Source: Sulfurisoma sediminicola (lineage in GTDB: Bacteria > Pseudomonadota > Gammaproteobacteria > Burkholderiales > Rhodocyclaceae). From it: a stretch of 64,000 bases of DNA. Position numbers and translations under genes: made by a program. Below are positions 28,835-36,933 of the stretch, piece after piece. The number at the start of each line of letters is the position of its first letter. Within the stretch, counting starts at the first letter, position 1. The notes below the pieces were generated by a model, which was given only the letters and a program-made list of their open reading frames with translations, searched no databases and had not been told where the DNA came from. The stretch lies in the NCBI RefSeq assembly GCF_003865015.1, contig NZ_BHVV01000008.1, positions 186,001-250,000 of the forward strand, written 5' to 3'.

Positions 28835-29956
28835 TCACGCGCGGTGGGCGAAGGCCCGCAGCAGCGCGCCGGCGAAGGTGCCGAGCGCCACCGCGAGCAA
28901 GGCGAAGCCGGCATTCCTGTCGAAGGCCAGCAGGACGCCGGCACCCAGGAACAACACGGCGCGCAAGGTGCCGCCGCTGGCCAGGAAGCGGCGCATGTCC
29001 CGCCGCTGCGGCGAATCCGCGCCGGGATGGCGCCACACCGGCAGCAACTGCGTCAGCGCCCCGGAAACCAGCGGCAGCAGGAAGCCGGCGGCGAAGGCGG
29101 CGATGGCGGGGCGCGCCGCCGCGGAGCCGGTGCCGTGGGCGACGCCGTGTGCCAGCAGCAGCGCGAAGCCGAGGGCGGCCGCCGCCAGCGGTGCCGCGGC
29201 GCCGTCACGGACGATCGGGCCGCTGCCGTAGGCATCCTGCCAGGCGCCCAGGTGGCGCAGTACGACCGCGGCCAGCAGCACCGCGCCGGCGGCGGCCAGC
29301 GGCCATTCCGTCACGGTGCCAACCGCAGCCAGCGCTACCCCGGCGACCGCCAGCGGCAGGTCGCGGGCCAGCCGCATGCCGGCCGTGGTGTCGCCGCGAC
29401 CCTGCCCGCCGAGCGCGGTGGGCAGCAGCACGGGCAGCGTGCCCAGCGCCGCCAGGCCGATGAAGCCGAGCGTGTTGAGGTGCAGATGGACGAGGCGCAG
29501 CGCGCCGCGCAGTTCCGGCCGGGCCAGCCAAAACGGCACCAGGCCGACGGCGACCAGCAGCGCGGCCAGCGCCGCCACGTACCAGCGGGCACCGGGGTGC
29601 GGCTGGCCGAGCGTGGTACGCAGGCGGCCGACGATCCACGCCGCCAGCGCCAGCGCCGCGCCGGCCGTCACCGTCGCGGCGGCGTGCAGGCTCCAGGCCG
29701 GCAGGCTGCCCGCCAATCCGAGCACGACGACGATGCCGGCCGATTGCACCGCCAGCGGCAGGTTGCGCACGACAGCACCCGCCCCGGCGGAGCGGGTAAG
29801 CACAGGCACGAAGTGGATGATGGCGCCGAACACCAGCGGCATGGCGCCGACGGCGAAGGCGATGTGAAAAGTCGGCGCTGGCGGCACGCCGCGCAATGCG
29901 GCGGCGCCCGCCGAGAGGAAGGCGAGAACGGCACAGATGCCGAGATAGACCAGCAT
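28835..29956 (-). CDS. polytopic membrane protein, NnrS / haem-copper oxidase subunit I-like
   Basis: About 373 aa from ATG at 29956; a TTG at 30013 inside the adjacent repeat would add 19 residues. Roughly 12 TM helices with regularly placed His in helices: FHIAFAVGAMPLVFGAIIHF, RLVHLHLNTLGFIGLAAL and LLAHGVAHGTG. These resemble NnrS and oxidase-I-like haem proteins, though I cannot assign metal binding. It sits between hom and thrC with no evident role in threonine synthesis. NnrS members relate to nitric oxide stress. Confidence 0.72.
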   Translation of the reverse strand: MLVYLGICAVLAFLSAGAAALRGVPPAPTFHIAFAVGAMPLVFGAIIHFVPVLTRSAGAGAVVRNLPLAVQSAGIVVVLGLAGSLPAWSLHAAATVTAGAALALAAWIVGRLRTTLGQPHPGARWYVAALAALLVAVGLVPFWLARPELRGALRLVHLHLNTLGFIGLAALGTLPVLLPTALGGQGRGDTTAGMRLARDLPLAVAGVALAAVGTVTEWPLAAAGAVLLAAVVLRHLGAWQDAYGSGPIVRDGAAAPLAAAALGFALLLAHGVAHGTGSAAARPAIAAFAAGFLLPLVSGALTQLLPVWRHPGADSPQRRDMRRFLASGGTLRAVLFLGAGVLLAFDRNAGFALLAVALGTFAGALLRAFAHRA

Positions 29957-29997
29957 CGGCAAGGCGACGCTTAACGTGGAAAGCGGCGCAGCGTTTG

Positions 29998-30133
29998 CGC
30001 CGGGCCGCCCCAAGCAAACGCGGCACGCGCCGAAGGCGCAACCCGCTCCGCCAGCACTACGGAGCCGCCCGCACTATCGAGCGTAAGCGAGCCGCATCGA
30101 ACCCTCCGAGAGGGGGGCGAAGGGGGGCGGGCC
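29998..30133 (-). repeat. GC-rich intergenic repeat, copy 5 (long variant, minus strand)
   Basis: Read on the minus strand, it begins GGCCCGCCCCCCTTCGC, has a long variable centre (including GCTCGCTTACGCTCG) and ends TTGGGGCGGCCCGGCGC. It precedes the membrane-protein gene on that strand, as the other copies precede plus-strand genes, but its end lacks GGAGG. Confidence 0.7.
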
Positions 30134-30137
30134 ACGA

Positions 30138-31448
30138 CTAGCTCAGGCTTTCGAGGCGCAGCTTGATCAGCTTGCCCGTCACCACCGGCAGCGTTTCGAT
30201 CAGGTGAATCGCCGCATCGACCTGCTTTTCGCGCGCGAGATGGGTCAGCATGATGATGTCGGTCTGCTGCTCGCCCTCGGCCGGCTCGCGCTGGATCATG
30301 GCGTCGATGGAGATCTGCTGGTCGGCAAGGATGCGCGTGATGTCGGCGAGCACGCCCGGCTTGTCCTGGACGCGCATGCGCAGGTAGTAGCTGGTGGTGA
30401 CCTCGCCGATCGGCAGCACCTGGATATCCGCGAGCTGGCCCGGCTGGAAGGCCAGGTGCGGCACGCGGTTCTCGGGGTCGGCGGTGTGCATGCGGGTGAC
30501 GTCGACGAGGTCGGCGATCACCGCGCTGGCTGTCGGCTCGGCGCCGGCGCCCTTGCCGTAATACAGAGTCGAGCCGACGGCGTCGCCCTGCACCAGCACG
30601 GCGTTCATCGCGCCCTCGACGTTGGCGATCAGGCGCCTTGCCGGGATCAGCGTCGGATGCACGCGCAGCTCGACGCCGTCGGGCGTGCGCTTGGTGATGC
30701 CGAGCAGCTTGATGCGATAGCCGAGCTGTTCGGCGTACTTGATGTCGGAGGCGTCGAGCTTGCTGATGCCCTCGACATAGGCCTTGTCGAACTGCATGGG
30801 GATGCCGAAGGCGATAGCCGACATGATGGTCAGCTTGTGCGCGGCATCGACGCCCTCGATGTCGAAGGTCGGGTCGGCCTCGGCATAGCCCAGACGCTGC
30901 GCCTCCTTGAGCACGACGTCGAAGGCCAGGCCCTTGTCGCGCATCTCGGAGAGGATGAAGTTGGTGGTGCCGTTGATGATGCCGGCGATCCACTGGATGC
31001 GGTTGGCGGTGAGGCCCTCGCGCAGCGCCTTGATGATGGGAATGCCGCCGGCCACCGCCGCCTCGAAGGCGACCATGACGCCCTTCTTCTGCGCGGCGGC
31101 GAAGATCTCGTTGCCATGCACGGCCAGCAGCGCCTTGTTGGCGGTGACGACGTGCTTGCCGTTCTCGATGGCCTTGAGCACCAGGTCCTTGGCCACGCCG
31201 TAGCCGCCGATCAGCTCGACGACGATATCGACTTCGGGGTCGGCGACCACGGCGAAGGCATCGTCGGTGACCCTGCATTGGCCGCCGGTGACCTGCTGCG
31301 CCAGTTCGAGGTTTTTGTCGGCGACGACGCTGATCTGGATCGGGCGCCCGGCGCGACGGGTGATTTCCTCGGCGTTGCGATTGAGCACCGTCCAGGTGCC
31401 GCCGCCGACGGTGCCGATGCCGAGGAGGCCTACGTTGATGGGTTTCAT
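30138..31448 (-). CDS. hom: homoserine dehydrogenase
   Basis: 436 aa. NAD(P) motif LLGIGTVGGGTW at the N terminus, catalytic-domain NGTTNFILSEM and YAEADPTFDIEGVDAAHK, and a C-terminal ACT domain (about 350-430; VQDKPGVLADITRIL) that gives threonine feedback in this family. Converts aspartate semialdehyde to homoserine for threonine and methionine. It lies 16 nt downstream of alaA on the same strand. Confidence 0.96.
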   Translation of the reverse strand: MKPINVGLLGIGTVGGGTWTVLNRNAEEITRRAGRPIQISVVADKNLELAQQVTGGQCRVTDDAFAVVADPEVDIVVELIGGYGVAKDLVLKAIENGKHVVTANKALLAVHGNEIFAAAQKKGVMVAFEAAVAGGIPIIKALREGLTANRIQWIAGIINGTTNFILSEMRDKGLAFDVVLKEAQRLGYAEADPTFDIEGVDAAHKLTIMSAIAFGIPMQFDKAYVEGISKLDASDIKYAEQLGYRIKLLGITKRTPDGVELRVHPTLIPARRLIANVEGAMNAVLVQGDAVGSTLYYGKGAGAEPTASAVIADLVDVTRMHTADPENRVPHLAFQPGQLADIQVLPIGEVTTSYYLRMRVQDKPGVLADITRILADQQISIDAMIQREPAEGEQQTDIIMLTHLAREKQVDAAIHLIETLPVVTGKLIKLRLESLS

Positions 31449-31464
31449 GCTGTTTCTCAGTTTC

Positions 31465-32691
31465 TCAGGTTGCGTGGCGTTTCTTGTAGTGATCGAGGAA
31501 GCGCGCGATGCGGCCGATGGCCTCGGTGAGGTCGTCGGCGTTGGGCAGGAACACCACGCGGAAGTGGTCGGTGGTCGGCCAGTTGAAGCCCGAGCCCTGC
31601 ACCAGCAGCACTTTCTCCTGCTCGAGCAGGTCGAGGATGAAGTGCTGGTCGTTGGCGATCGGGTACATCTTCGGGTCGAGCCGCGGGAACAGGTACATCG
31701 CGGCCTGCGGCTTGTGGCAGGTGACGCCGGGGATCTGCGTCAGCAGCTGCCAGGCGAGGTCGCGCTGGCGGCCGAGGCGGCCGGTCGGCAGCACCAGGTC
31801 GTTGATGCTCTGGTAGCCGCCGAGCGCAGTCTGGATGCCGTACTGCGCGGGGACATTGGCACACAGGCGCATCGAGGCCAGCATGTTGAGGCCTTCGATG
31901 TAGTCGCGGGCATGGTGCTTCTCGCCCGAGATGACCAGCCAGCCGGCGCGAAAGCCTGCGGCACGGTAGTTCTTCGACAGGCCGTTGAAGGTGATCATCA
32001 GCACGTCCTCGGCCAGGCTGGCGATCGAGGTATGGGTGTTGCCGTCGTAGAGGACCTTGTCGTAGATCTCGTCGGCGTAGATGATCAGCTGGTGCTCGCG
32101 CGCGACCTGGATGATCTCGCGCAGCAGGTCGTCCGGGTAGAGCGCGCCGGTCGGATTGTTGGGGTTGATGACGACGATGGCGCGGGTGTTGGGTGTGATC
32201 TTGCCGCGGATGTCGGCGATGTCGGGCAGCCAGCCGGCGCCCTCGTCGCAAAGGTAGTGGCGCGGCGTGCCGCCCGACAGGCTCACCGCGGCGGTCCACA
32301 GCGGGTAGTCGGGGGCCGGTACCAGCACCTCGTCGCCCGAGTCGAGCAGGGCGTTCATCGACATGGTGATGAGTTCGGAGACGCCGTTGCCGATGATGAT
32401 GTCGTCGACCTGGACGCCGACGATCTTCTTCACCTGCGTGTAGTGCATGATCGCCTTGCGCGCGGCGAACAGGCCCTTGGAGTCGGTATAGCCCGAGGCG
32501 GCCGGGAGATTGTGGATGATGTCCTGGATGATCTCTTCCGGCGCGATGAAGCCGAAGGGCGCGGGATTGCCGATGTTGAGCTTGATGATGCGCTGGCCGT
32601 CTTCCTCCATCTGCTTGGCGCGTGCCAGCACCGGTCCGCGGATGTCGTAACAGACGTTGGCGAGCTTGGCGGACTTGAGGACGGGTTGCAT
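31465..32691 (-). CDS. alaA: alanine-type aminotransferase, fold type I
   Basis: 408 aa; ATG at 32691 chosen (MQPVLKSAKLANVCYDIRGP) over an upstream frame extension. PLP signatures: NIGNPAPFGF, NPNNPTGALY, YADEIYDKVLYDG and the Schiff-base Lys in FNGLSKNYRAAGFR. It matches E. coli AlaA (glutamate-pyruvate aminotransferase), and its place before hom is common in betaproteobacteria. It is divergent from the Mth938-like gene. Confidence 0.93.
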   Translation of the reverse strand: MQPVLKSAKLANVCYDIRGPVLARAKQMEEDGQRIIKLNIGNPAPFGFIAPEEIIQDIIHNLPAASGYTDSKGLFAARKAIMHYTQVKKIVGVQVDDIIIGNGVSELITMSMNALLDSGDEVLVPAPDYPLWTAAVSLSGGTPRHYLCDEGAGWLPDIADIRGKITPNTRAIVVINPNNPTGALYPDDLLREIIQVAREHQLIIYADEIYDKVLYDGNTHTSIASLAEDVLMITFNGLSKNYRAAGFRAGWLVISGEKHHARDYIEGLNMLASMRLCANVPAQYGIQTALGGYQSINDLVLPTGRLGRQRDLAWQLLTQIPGVTCHKPQAAMYLFPRLDPKMYPIANDQHFILDLLEQEKVLLVQGSGFNWPTTDHFRVVFLPNADDLTEAIGRIARFLDHYKKRHAT

Positions 32692-32792
32692 GGCGGTATA
32701 CCTGGGCCGGTTGCTGCGGCGCAAAAGGTATAATCCTACCGCAAATTGCCCTGCAGCCGAGGCGGAGCATGCCTCCGCACCCCATCGAACGC

Positions 32793-33164
32793 ATGAAACT
32801 TCAATCCAACGTCCGTTTCGCCGCCCGCGCGATCACCGCCCACGGGCCGGGTTATGTCGCCATCGGCGGCACCCGGCTGACGCGCACCTGCCTGCTGGGC
32901 CCGGACGGCATCGACGCGGCCTGGGGGCCGGACGCCTTCGAGGGCCTCGACGCCGGCCACTTCGCCGCGCTCGCCGCCCTCCCCTGCGACGTCACCCTGC
33001 TCGGCACCGGCGCCCGCCAGCGCTTTCCCGCGCCGGCGCTGCTGCGGCCACTGATCGAGGCGGGACGCGGCGTCGAGGTCATGGACACGCCGGCCGCCTG
33101 CCGCACCTACAACGTGCTCGTCGCCGAAGGCCGCACCGTGGTCGCCGCGCTCATCGTCGAATGA
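32793..33164 (+). CDS. Mth938/DUF498-family protein
   Basis: About 123 aa from ATG at 32793 (MKLQSNVRFAARAITAHG); ATG at 32769 is an alternative with GAGG 6 nt upstream. It is a compact single-domain protein with VTLLGTGARQRFPAPALL near residue 70 and GVEVMDTPAACRTYNVLVAEGR, diagnostic of the Mth938-like fold (bacterial relatives of NDUFAF3). Molecular role is unknown. Its stop overlaps the arnT start (ATGA), so it leads the arn operon. Confidence 0.82.
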   Translation: MKLQSNVRFAARAITAHGPGYVAIGGTRLTRTCLLGPDGIDAAWGPDAFEGLDAGHFAALAALPCDVTLLGTGARQRFPAPALLRPLIEAGRGVEVMDTPAACRTYNVLVAEGRTVVAALIVE

Positions 33165-34801
33165 CCGGCCGTCGTCCGTTCGCCCTGTGGCTGGTCGCGG
33201 TGCTGTTCGCCGCGCTCTGGTTCGGCACGCTCGAGTACCGCAAGCTGGTCAAGCCCGACGAGGGCCGCTACGGCGAGATCCCGCGCGAGATGGTCGCGAC
33301 CGGCGACTGGCTGACGCCGCGCCTCAACGGCATCAAGTATTTCGAGAAGCCGCCGCTGCAGTACTGGGCCACCGCCGCCGCCTTCAGCGCCTTCGGCGAG
33401 CACCACTGGACGGTGCGCATCTGGCCGGCGCTCACCGGCTTCCTCGGCATTCTGTTCTCGGCCTGGGTCGCGGCCCTGCTGTTCGGCACCGCGGCGGGCT
33501 GGGTCGCGGCCTCCGTGCTGGGCGGCAGCTTCCTCTACGTCATGCTCGGCCACACCGCCGTGCTCGACATGAGCCTCAGCGTCTTTCTCGCCTCGGCCGT
33601 CTTCGCCTTCGTCCTCGCCCAGCGCGATGGCGCCACGCCGCGGCAGACGCGGAACTGGATGTGGGCCGCCTATGCGCTCCTCGCCCTCGCCGTTCTCACC
33701 AAGGGCCTCGTCGGCCTGGTGCTGCCGGGCGCCACACTGGTCGCCTACATCATCTGGCAGCGGGACTGGGGCTTGTTGAAGAAACTGCATCTCGCCAGCG
33801 GCCTGGCGCTGTTCTTCCTCATCGCCGCACCATGGTTCGTCGCCGTATCGCTGGCCAATCCCGAATTCTTCAATTTCTTTTTCATCCACGAGCACTTCCA
33901 GCGCTTCCTCACCAAGGTGCATCGACGCTACGCGCCGATGTGGTACTTCGTACCGATACTGCTGGTCGGACTGATGCCCTGGACACTGGCCCTGTTCGGC
34001 GCATTGCGCAACGCGGCGAAGCGCGAGGCGGCACTGCGCTTCCAGCCGCAGCGTTTCCTGCTGCTCTGGTGCGTCATGGTCTTCGGTTTCTTCTCGGTCT
34101 CGAGCTCGAAGCTCGTCCCCTACATCCTGCCGATCTTCCCCGCGCTGGCCGCGCTGATCGGTGCCTGGTGGATGCAGGCAAGCCCGGCGGTGCTCAAGTG
34201 GCAGGCGCTGCTATGGGCACCCGTCGGCCTCGCCATCGTCACCGCGGCGCCGTTCATGGTGGTGTTCGGCGACGAGCAGATGCCGGTCGCGATGTTCGAG
34301 GCCTGGGTGCCGTGGATGATCGCTGCCGGGCTCGGCCTCGCCGCCGCCTCGGTCCTGGCCCACTGGCTGGCGCGGCGGGAACGGCGCCTGGCGGCCGCCA
34401 TCGCGCTGGGCCTGGGCGGCCATTTCGCCTGCCAGGTCGGCATCCTCGGCATGGACAGCATCGCCCCCGCCACCTCGACCTGGCACATCAGCCAGAAGAT
34501 CAGGCCGGAACTGACGCCCGACATGACGTTCTACAGCGTCGGCATGTACGACCAGACCATTCCCTTCTACCTCAAGCGCACGGTGCAGATGGTCGAGCAT
34601 ACCGACGAACTCAAATACGGCATCGAGTGGGAACCGCAGAAATTCATGCCGACCTTCGCCGAGTTCGTCACCGCCTGGAACGCAGCGCCGAAGGCGATGG
34701 CGATGATGCCGCCCGACGTCTATCAACGCTTCGTCACCCAGAACCTGCCGATGCGCGAGATCGCCCGCGACACCCGTCGCGTTTTCGTGGTGAAGCCATG
34801 A
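33161..34801 (+). CDS. arnT: ArnT-type glycosyltransferase (lipid A 4-amino-4-deoxy-L-arabinose transferase)
   Basis: 546 aa, GT-C fold inner-membrane enzyme. The first periplasmic loop has VKPDEGRYGEIPREMVATGD with the catalytic acidic residue, then LNGIKYFEKPPLQYW, as in E. coli ArnT. About 12 TM helices follow; the C-terminal 130 residues form a periplasmic domain. It should move L-Ara4N (or a similar sugar) from undecaprenyl phosphate to lipid A, reducing negative charge and polymyxin binding. ATGA overlaps on both sides couple it to its neighbours. Confidence 0.9.
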   Translation: MTGRRPFALWLVAVLFAALWFGTLEYRKLVKPDEGRYGEIPREMVATGDWLTPRLNGIKYFEKPPLQYWATAAAFSAFGEHHWTVRIWPALTGFLGILFSAWVAALLFGTAAGWVAASVLGGSFLYVMLGHTAVLDMSLSVFLASAVFAFVLAQRDGATPRQTRNWMWAAYALLALAVLTKGLVGLVLPGATLVAYIIWQRDWGLLKKLHLASGLALFFLIAAPWFVAVSLANPEFFNFFFIHEHFQRFLTKVHRRYAPMWYFVPILLVGLMPWTLALFGALRNAAKREAALRFQPQRFLLLWCVMVFGFFSVSSSKLVPYILPIFPALAALIGAWWMQASPAVLKWQALLWAPVGLAIVTAAPFMVVFGDEQMPVAMFEAWVPWMIAAGLGLAAASVLAHWLARRERRLAAAIALGLGGHFACQVGILGMDSIAPATSTWHISQKIRPELTPDMTFYSVGMYDQTIPFYLKRTVQMVEHTDELKYGIEWEPQKFMPTFAEFVTAWNAAPKAMAMMPPDVYQRFVTQNLPMREIARDTRRVFVVKP

Positions 34802-35169
34802 CCGTCGTCTCCTTTTCGCTGATCCTCGCCGGCGTGCTGCTCAACGCCGCGGCGCAGCTCTTCCTCAAGAGCGGCACCAACGCCGTCGGCCACTTCGACT
34901 TCCACCTGGACAACGTCGTGCCGATCGGCCTCAAGATCGCCGCCAACCCATACATCATCGGCGGCCTGACCTGCTATGTGGTGAGCGTCGTCATCTGGAT
35001 CATGGCGCTGTCGCGCGTGCCGGTCAGCATCGCCTACCCGATGCTGTCGATCGGCTACGTGGTCAATGCCGTGCTCGCCTACTACCTTTTCGGCGAGGCC
35101 ATCACCGCGCAGAAGCTGGTCGGCATCGGCTTCATCATCGTCGGCGTCTGGATCGTCGCCCGGGCATGA
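34798..35169 (+). CDS. ArnE/ArnF-like small EamA transporter
   Basis: 123 aa, four TM helices, SMR/EamA type: LILAGVLLNAAAQLFLKSGT in TM1, GLTCYVVSVVIWIMALSRVP and AYPMLSIGYVVNAVLAYYLF. This resembles ArnE/ArnF, which together flip undecaprenyl-phosphate-Ara4N across the inner membrane. Only one subunit gene is present, so it would act as a homo-oligomer. The start overlaps arnT and its end overlaps arnB (ATGA each). Confidence 0.85.
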   Translation: MTVVSFSLILAGVLLNAAAQLFLKSGTNAVGHFDFHLDNVVPIGLKIAANPYIIGGLTCYVVSVVIWIMALSRVPVSIAYPMLSIGYVVNAVLAYYLFGEAITAQKLVGIGFIIVGVWIVARA

Positions 35170-36287
35170 CTGCGCCCTTTCTTCCCTTCACCCGCCCCAG
35201 CATCGACGAGGAAACCATCGCCGAGGTGGCGAACGTGCTGCGTTCGGGCTGGATCACCAGCGGTCCCAAGGTGCAGGCCTTCGAGGCCGCGCTCTCCGCC
35301 TACTGCGGCGGCCGCCCGGTGCGCGCCTTCAGCTCCGGCACGGCCACGCTGGAAGTCGCGCTGCGCCTGGCGAAAGTCGGCGCTGGCGATACGGTGATCA
35401 CCACGCCGCTGACCTGGGTCGCCACCGCCAACGTGATTCTCGAGGTCGGCGCGACGCCGCTGTTCGTCGACATTGACCCCGTCACGCGCAACATCGACCT
35501 CGACCAACTGGAAGCCGCCATCACCGCCGAGACCCGGGCCGTGATTCCGGTCGATCTCGCCGGCCTGCCGGTCGACCGCGACCGGCTCTACGCCATCGCC
35601 GCGAAACACAAACTGCGAGTGATCGAGGACGCCGCCCAGTCCTTCGGCGCCTCGTGGCGCGGCAGTCCCATCGGAACGACCGGAGACTTCGTCTCCTTCA
35701 GCTTCCACGCCAACAAGAACCTCACCACCGGCGAGGGCGGCGCGCTGGTGCTGCCGGCCGACGTCGACCCGGCGCTGTGCGAGCGCCTGCGGCTGCAGGG
35801 GGTGAAACGCTTCCCCGACGGCGGCATGGACGTCGACGTCCTCGGCGGCAAGTCCAACCTCACCGACATCGCTGCCGCCATTGGCCTCGGGCAGCTCAAG
35901 CACCTGGCCGAATTCACCGAACGCCGCCGCGCGCTCGCCCGCCGCTACTTCGAAAGGCTGGACACATCGCTCGGTCTCGAACTGCCGCCGGCCGACTTCG
36001 AAAACACCAACTGGCACATGTTCCAGCCGCTGCTGCCCGACGGCATCGACCGCGGCGCCTTCGTCGCCGCCATGAAGGAACGGGGCATCGGCGTCGGCGT
36101 GCATTACCCCGCGCTGCACCTGTTCTCGCTCTATCGCAGCCTCGGCTGGCAGGCCGGCGACTTCCCCGCGGCAGAGCGGGTCGGCGCCAGAACCATCACG
36201 CTGCCGCTGTTTCCGGCAATGAGCGATGTCGATATCGACCGTGTCTGCGCCGCGATCGCGGACGCGTTGCCTGCATGCCGCCGTTAG
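35166..36287 (+). CDS. arnB: UDP-4-amino-4-deoxy-L-arabinose aminotransferase (ArnB), DegT family
   Basis: 373 aa. PLP Lys lies in SFHANKNLTTGEGGALV near residue 182, with SSGTATLEVALRLA (phosphate binding) and IEDAAQSFGASW (Asp). N-terminal FTRPSIDEETIAEVANVLRS is typical of ArnB. It transaminates UDP-4-keto-pentose to UDP-L-Ara4N. After this gene the run of overlapping starts is broken by a toxin-antitoxin pair. Confidence 0.92.
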   Translation: MTAPFLPFTRPSIDEETIAEVANVLRSGWITSGPKVQAFEAALSAYCGGRPVRAFSSGTATLEVALRLAKVGAGDTVITTPLTWVATANVILEVGATPLFVDIDPVTRNIDLDQLEAAITAETRAVIPVDLAGLPVDRDRLYAIAAKHKLRVIEDAAQSFGASWRGSPIGTTGDFVSFSFHANKNLTTGEGGALVLPADVDPALCERLRLQGVKRFPDGGMDVDVLGGKSNLTDIAAAIGLGQLKHLAEFTERRRALARRYFERLDTSLGLELPPADFENTNWHMFQPLLPDGIDRGAFVAAMKERGIGVGVHYPALHLFSLYRSLGWQAGDFPAAERVGARTITLPLFPAMSDVDIDRVCAAIADALPACRR

Positions 36288-36304
36288 CATGGGCCGAGAA
36301 CAAC

Positions 36305-36347
36305 TTGGCGTCCCCTCGCGGAAGTGCTATTCTTCGTAACATGTTAC
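36305..36347 (+). promoter_or_regulatory. promoter and palindromic operator of the mazEF-like pair
   Basis: TTGGCG (36305-36310) and TATTCT (36328-36333) are 17 nt apart, a plausible sigma-70 promoter. A perfect 12-bp palindrome GTAACATGTTAC (36336-36347) lies immediately downstream over the expected start site. GGAG at 36356-36359 then serves the antitoxin ATG. Autoregulation by the antitoxin complex is inferred. Confidence 0.65.
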
Positions 36348-36366
36348 AAGCAAACGGAGTTCGTCG

Positions 36367-36585
36367 ATGCCCGCCCACGCCGCCGCCAACCCAGCCCCGC
36401 GCATGAAGCAATACCGGGATCGCCTGCGCGCGGCCGGCCTGCGCCCGATACAGCTCTGGGTGCCGGATACCCGCGCGCCGGGGTTCGCCGATGAGTGCCG
36501 GCGCCAGTCTGCCGCCCTGGCGCACGACGCTGCCGAAGCCGCCACCGCCGCCTTCATCGACGCCGGCGGAGCCTGGAACGAGTGA
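36367..36585 (+). CDS. MazE-like antitoxin (DUF3018 type)
   Basis: 72 aa. MKQYRDRLRAAGLRPIQLWV at residues 13-32 is the basic N-terminal DNA-binding segment typical of these antitoxins, followed by PDTRAPGFADECRRQSA. The C-terminal half is Ala-rich and acidic and should wrap the toxin. It overlaps the toxin start by 3 nt (GTGA) and sits under its own promoter inside the arn operon. Confidence 0.85.
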   Translation: MPAHAAANPAPRMKQYRDRLRAAGLRPIQLWVPDTRAPGFADECRRQSAALAHDAAEAATAAFIDAGGAWNE

Positions 36586-36917
36586 GCCCGCCGAGACGCG
36601 GCGACCTGGTCACGGTCGCAGTCCAGGACAATTTCGGCAAACCACGCCCCGCGCTCGTGATCCAGTCCGATCTGTTCAACGAAACCCATCCCACGGTCAT
36701 GCTCTGCCTCGTAAGCTCCGATCTGCGCGACGCTCCTTTGTTTCGCCTCACCATCAACCCGACACCGGAAAACGGCTTGAAGCTCGATTCGCAGATTCAG
36801 ATAGACAAGGTCATGACCGTGCTGCACGACAAGATCGGTCCCAGCTTCGGCCGCCTCGACGATGCGACGATGCTCAAGGTCAATCGGGCGCTCGCCCTGT
36901 TCATGGGCATTGCCTGA
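36582..36917 (+). CDS. MazF/PemK-family mRNA interferase toxin
   Basis: 111 aa from GTG overlapping the antitoxin stop. SPPRRGDLVTVAVQDNFGKP-RPALVIQSD is the MazF/PemK start (RRGDLV and the Arg-Pro-Ala turn). LKLDSQIQIDKVMTVLHDKI near residue 75 matches the SxxxxDK active-site strand, and GRLDDATMLKVNRALALFMG the C-terminal helix. It is predicted to cut mRNA at short sequences. The downstream arnC lies 16 nt away and could be read from the TA promoter. Confidence 0.88.
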   Translation: MSPPRRGDLVTVAVQDNFGKPRPALVIQSDLFNETHPTVMLCLVSSDLRDAPLFRLTINPTPENGLKLDSQIQIDKVMTVLHDKIGPSFGRLDDATMLKVNRALALFMGIA

Positions 36918-36933
36918 ATCACTTTATTCCCAC

